The translations under genes and the position numbers were made by a program. Below the pieces are notes generated by a model that saw only the letters and a list, made by a program, of their open reading frames with translations, had not been told where the DNA came from and searched no databases. Shown piece by piece: positions 6,092-7,873 of a stretch of 7,873 nucleotides of DNA; positions within the stretch are counted from its first letter, which is position 1, and every line of letters begins with the position of its first letter. This stretch comes from Bacteroidales bacterium UBA5206 (GTDB lineage Bacteria; Bacteroidota; Bacteroidia; Bacteroidales; Tenuifilaceae): assembly GCA_002412705.1 (NCBI GenBank), contig DHVO01000194.1:1-7873 (forward strand), written 5' to 3'.

Positions 6092-7873
6092 ATGATGAAT
6101 ACAGAATTGAATACCATACTTCTTTCCGCCTATGAGCATATGGAACATATGGTTCTTATTACCAATAGTAAGGGCATCATAGTATATGCAAACAACGCTA
6201 TTTGTAACCTTTATGGTTACACAAAAGATGAACTAATAGGAGCCTCGTCCGATCTATTTGATGCAAAGCTCTATCCCCCACAGCACATCGAGAGCATTAA
6301 AACAACCCTATTGAAAGGGGAAACCTGGAAGGGAGAACTTATAAACAGAACAAAAAACGGTGATTTGCGCTGGGAGAAAGCAACCATAACTCCCATTAGT
6401 ATTGACGGAGAGGGTTCCTACTATATCGCCATTAAAGAGGATATAACGTGCTTGAAACAGAAAGAGGAGAAAGAAAAACTCACCGATAAGCTTTACGAAT
6501 CCATAGTTGAGATGATGCCCTTAATGGTATCCCGTTTCAACGAAAAAGGTGTGCTGTCCTTTGTTAACAAGCACTACGCAACATTTTATGGCAAAACTAA
6601 GGAGGAGCTAATTGGGCATAGCATTTACGATTTTATTGATAATGACAGGAAAAAAAAGGCAAAAGCCGATTTTGCCAAGCTAACAAGAGACGTCCCCATG
6701 CGGGATGCCGTACATGTGCTCCCAAACGCCAAGGGCGATATTAGGTGGATTAGGTGGATTGATAGGCTCCTGTTCGACGATGATACGGGCAGTAAAGAGT
6801 ACCAATCCATAGGTCTTGATGTAACAGATGTAAAACAAGCTGAGATTAAGCTGCAAATAGCACAGGAGAAGTACCAGACTACGCTCAACAGAATGAGTGA
6901 TATGATTCTACTTCTAAACAAGGATTTAACCATTATCCTTTCCAACGAATCGGCAAAAAAGTGGAGTAAAACGGCTCTAGGAACTTCGGATATTGAGGGG
7001 AAATACCTATACCATGTAATTCCCACTATGCCCGATTGGATAAAGACTATGTTTAAGAAAGCCTTTGTTACAGGAGAAACCTATGTGCTTGAGGACTCGC
7101 AGGAAATTAGCGGACTATCATACAGCTTCGACTTGAAAATAATACCTGTTGTTGCCAATAAAATAGTTGATAATGTAATACTTGAGGTAAAAGATGTTAC
7201 ACAGATTAAGGAAACCCAGCAGGCTTTGGCCAAACGCGGAAGGCGCTTGCAAACCATAATACAAAGCTCTGCTGTTGGTATTGGCCTGCTAGACACAAAC
7301 GCTAGGTACATATTTGTGAATAAACAGTACGAAGCAATGACCGGCTACTCCCGCGAAGAGCTAATGGGTAAAAGCGTAATGGGCATTACTCACCCCGACG
7401 ATTTACCCAAATCGGGAGAGTACCTAAACCAGCTCCTAAGCCGAAAAATTAATGAGTACCACATTGAGAAGCGATACATTAACAAGCAAGGCGATCCCTT
7501 TTGGATTGACCTGCACGTTTCGCCAATACTAGATGAGCACAACAATATTGTAGAGGTTATTGGCATAATTACCGATATATCGGACAGGAAAAAGCTACAA
7601 GCAGAACAGTACGAGAAGGAGCAGGCTCTACTACAGCTGAATAGCACAAAGGATAAGTTCTTCTCCATTATAGCCCATGACCTTAAAGGCCCATTTAATG
7701 CAATTTTAGGGTTTACAGAGCTCCTAAAGGAATCGGTTGAGAATGGGGACGTAGAAAGTTCTAAAAACTACGTGGAGAACCTAGATTTGTGTACCTCCCG
7801 CACCTACGGACTGTTAGATCAGCTCTTAACCTGGTCTAGAGCAAACTCGGGTCGCCTCCCCTACAAACCAGAG
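6092..7873 (+). CDS. Multi-PAS sensor histidine kinase (3'-truncated)
   Basis: An uninterrupted reading frame runs from ATG 6092 (or ATG 6095) to the window edge, 594 codons without a stop. It encodes an apparently soluble sensor kinase with four PAS domains: PAS1 about 15-119 (MVLITNSKGIIVYAN, CNLYGYTKDELIG, ending AIKEDIT), PAS2 about 137-246 (ending GLDVTDVK), PAS3 about 261-370 (more divergent, ending LEVKDVT) and PAS4 about 387-497 (AMTGYSREELMGKS, HPDDLPKSG, ending IITDISDRK). A short coiled-coil linker leads to the HisKA domain with H-box FFSIIAHDLKGPFNAILGF, placing the phospho-acceptor at H529. The ATP-binding domain lies beyond the window. No membrane segment or signal peptide is seen, so it should sense cytoplasmic cues (ligand, redox or light through a PAS cofactor; which one cannot be told). 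No partner regulator is visible, and it is divergent from lepA. A hybrid kinase with a C-terminal receiver is possible. Confidence 0.93.
   Translation, partial: MMNTELNTILLSAYEHMEHMVLITNSKGIIVYANNAICNLYGYTKDELIGASSDLFDAKLYPPQHIESIKTTLLKGETWKGELINRTKNGDLRWEKATITPISIDGEGSYYIAIKEDITCLKQKEEKEKLTDKLYESIVEMMPLMVSRFNEKGVLSFVNKHYATFYGKTKEELIGHSIYDFIDNDRKKKAKADFAKLTRDVPMRDAVHVLPNAKGDIRWIRWIDRLLFDDDTGSKEYQSIGLDVTDVKQAEIKLQIAQEKYQTTLNRMSDMILLLNKDLTIILSNESAKKWSKTALGTSDIEGKYLYHVIPTMPDWIKTMFKKAFVTGETYVLEDSQEISGLSYSFDLKIIPVVANKIVDNVILEVKDVTQIKETQQALAKRGRRLQTIIQSSAVGIGLLDTNARYIFVNKQYEAMTGYSREELMGKSVMGITHPDDLPKSGEYLNQLLSRKINEYHIEKRYINKQGDPFWIDLHVSPILDEHNNIVEVIGIITDISDRKKLQAEQYEKEQALLQLNSTKDKFFSIIAHDLKGPFNAILGFTELLKESVENGDVESSKNYVENLDLCTSRTYGLLDQLLTWSRANSGRLPYKPE
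6740..6757 (+). repeat. Perfect 9 bp tandem duplication inside PAS2 coding region
   Basis: ATTAGGTGG occurs twice head to tail and is followed by ATT. It encodes IRW-IRW-ID (residues 217-224) in the C-terminal half of PAS2. PAS domains usually read GxIRWIxxR at this strand, so removing one copy restores the common form GDIRWIDR. The duplication is in frame and adds three residues. Confidence 0.8.

Noticed and set aside
6625..7668. Three open frames of 76 to 133 codons on the minus strand (6625-7026, 7081-7311, 7390-7668)
   Set aside because: All lie antisense to the multi-PAS kinase, whose frame is continuous and shows PAS and H-box motifs. The minus-strand products are low-complexity serine/leucine-rich shadows.

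Overview
The window reads as a chromosomal segment of a Bacteroidota bacterium, most likely of the Bacteroidales/Marinilabiliales type. The grounds are moderate-to-low GC, no Shine-Dalgarno sequences ahead of the starts, promoter -7 boxes of the TAnnTTTG form, a kinase/regulator pair resembling Bacteroides RprX/RprY, and a LepA of Bacteroidota type. The genus cannot be read from the sequence. I see no mobile elements, CRISPR arrays, tRNA or rRNA.

Left part (1-3132, all + strand). The ATP-binding end of a sensor histidine kinase (cut by the window edge) is followed 14 bp later by its OmpR-class response regulator. After a 149 bp gap comes a 127-residue SiaC-family (DUF1987) phosphoprotein. It is followed 23 bp later by an unusual 490-residue protein: about a dozen short helical repeats joined to a GH16-like, concanavalin A-type domain. 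That domain lacks a glutamate at the expected acid/base position, and the protein has no signal peptide. The SiaC-like gene and this gene are probably one transcript, ending at a strong hairpin at 3161-3193.

Middle part (3214-5838, all - strand). lepA (elongation factor 4) is complete and ends in its own intrinsic terminator, which overlaps its stop codon. A 264-residue protein of unknown function with a Rossmann/methyltransferase-like core starts only 18 nt past that terminator, so it depends on read-through or on a promoter I cannot see.

Right part (5839-7873). A 253 bp divergent intergenic region has a -7-like box facing each way and an inverted repeat in the leader of the rightward gene. 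That gene is a large sensor histidine kinase with four PAS domains and an H-box at His529. It runs off the window before its ATP-binding domain. One PAS domain carries a perfect in-frame 9 bp tandem duplication.

Overall this is a housekeeping gene (lepA) flanked by signal-transduction genes. The most unusual item is the SiaC-like phosphoprotein paired with a cytoplasmic repeat/GH16-like protein that looks like a pseudoenzyme.
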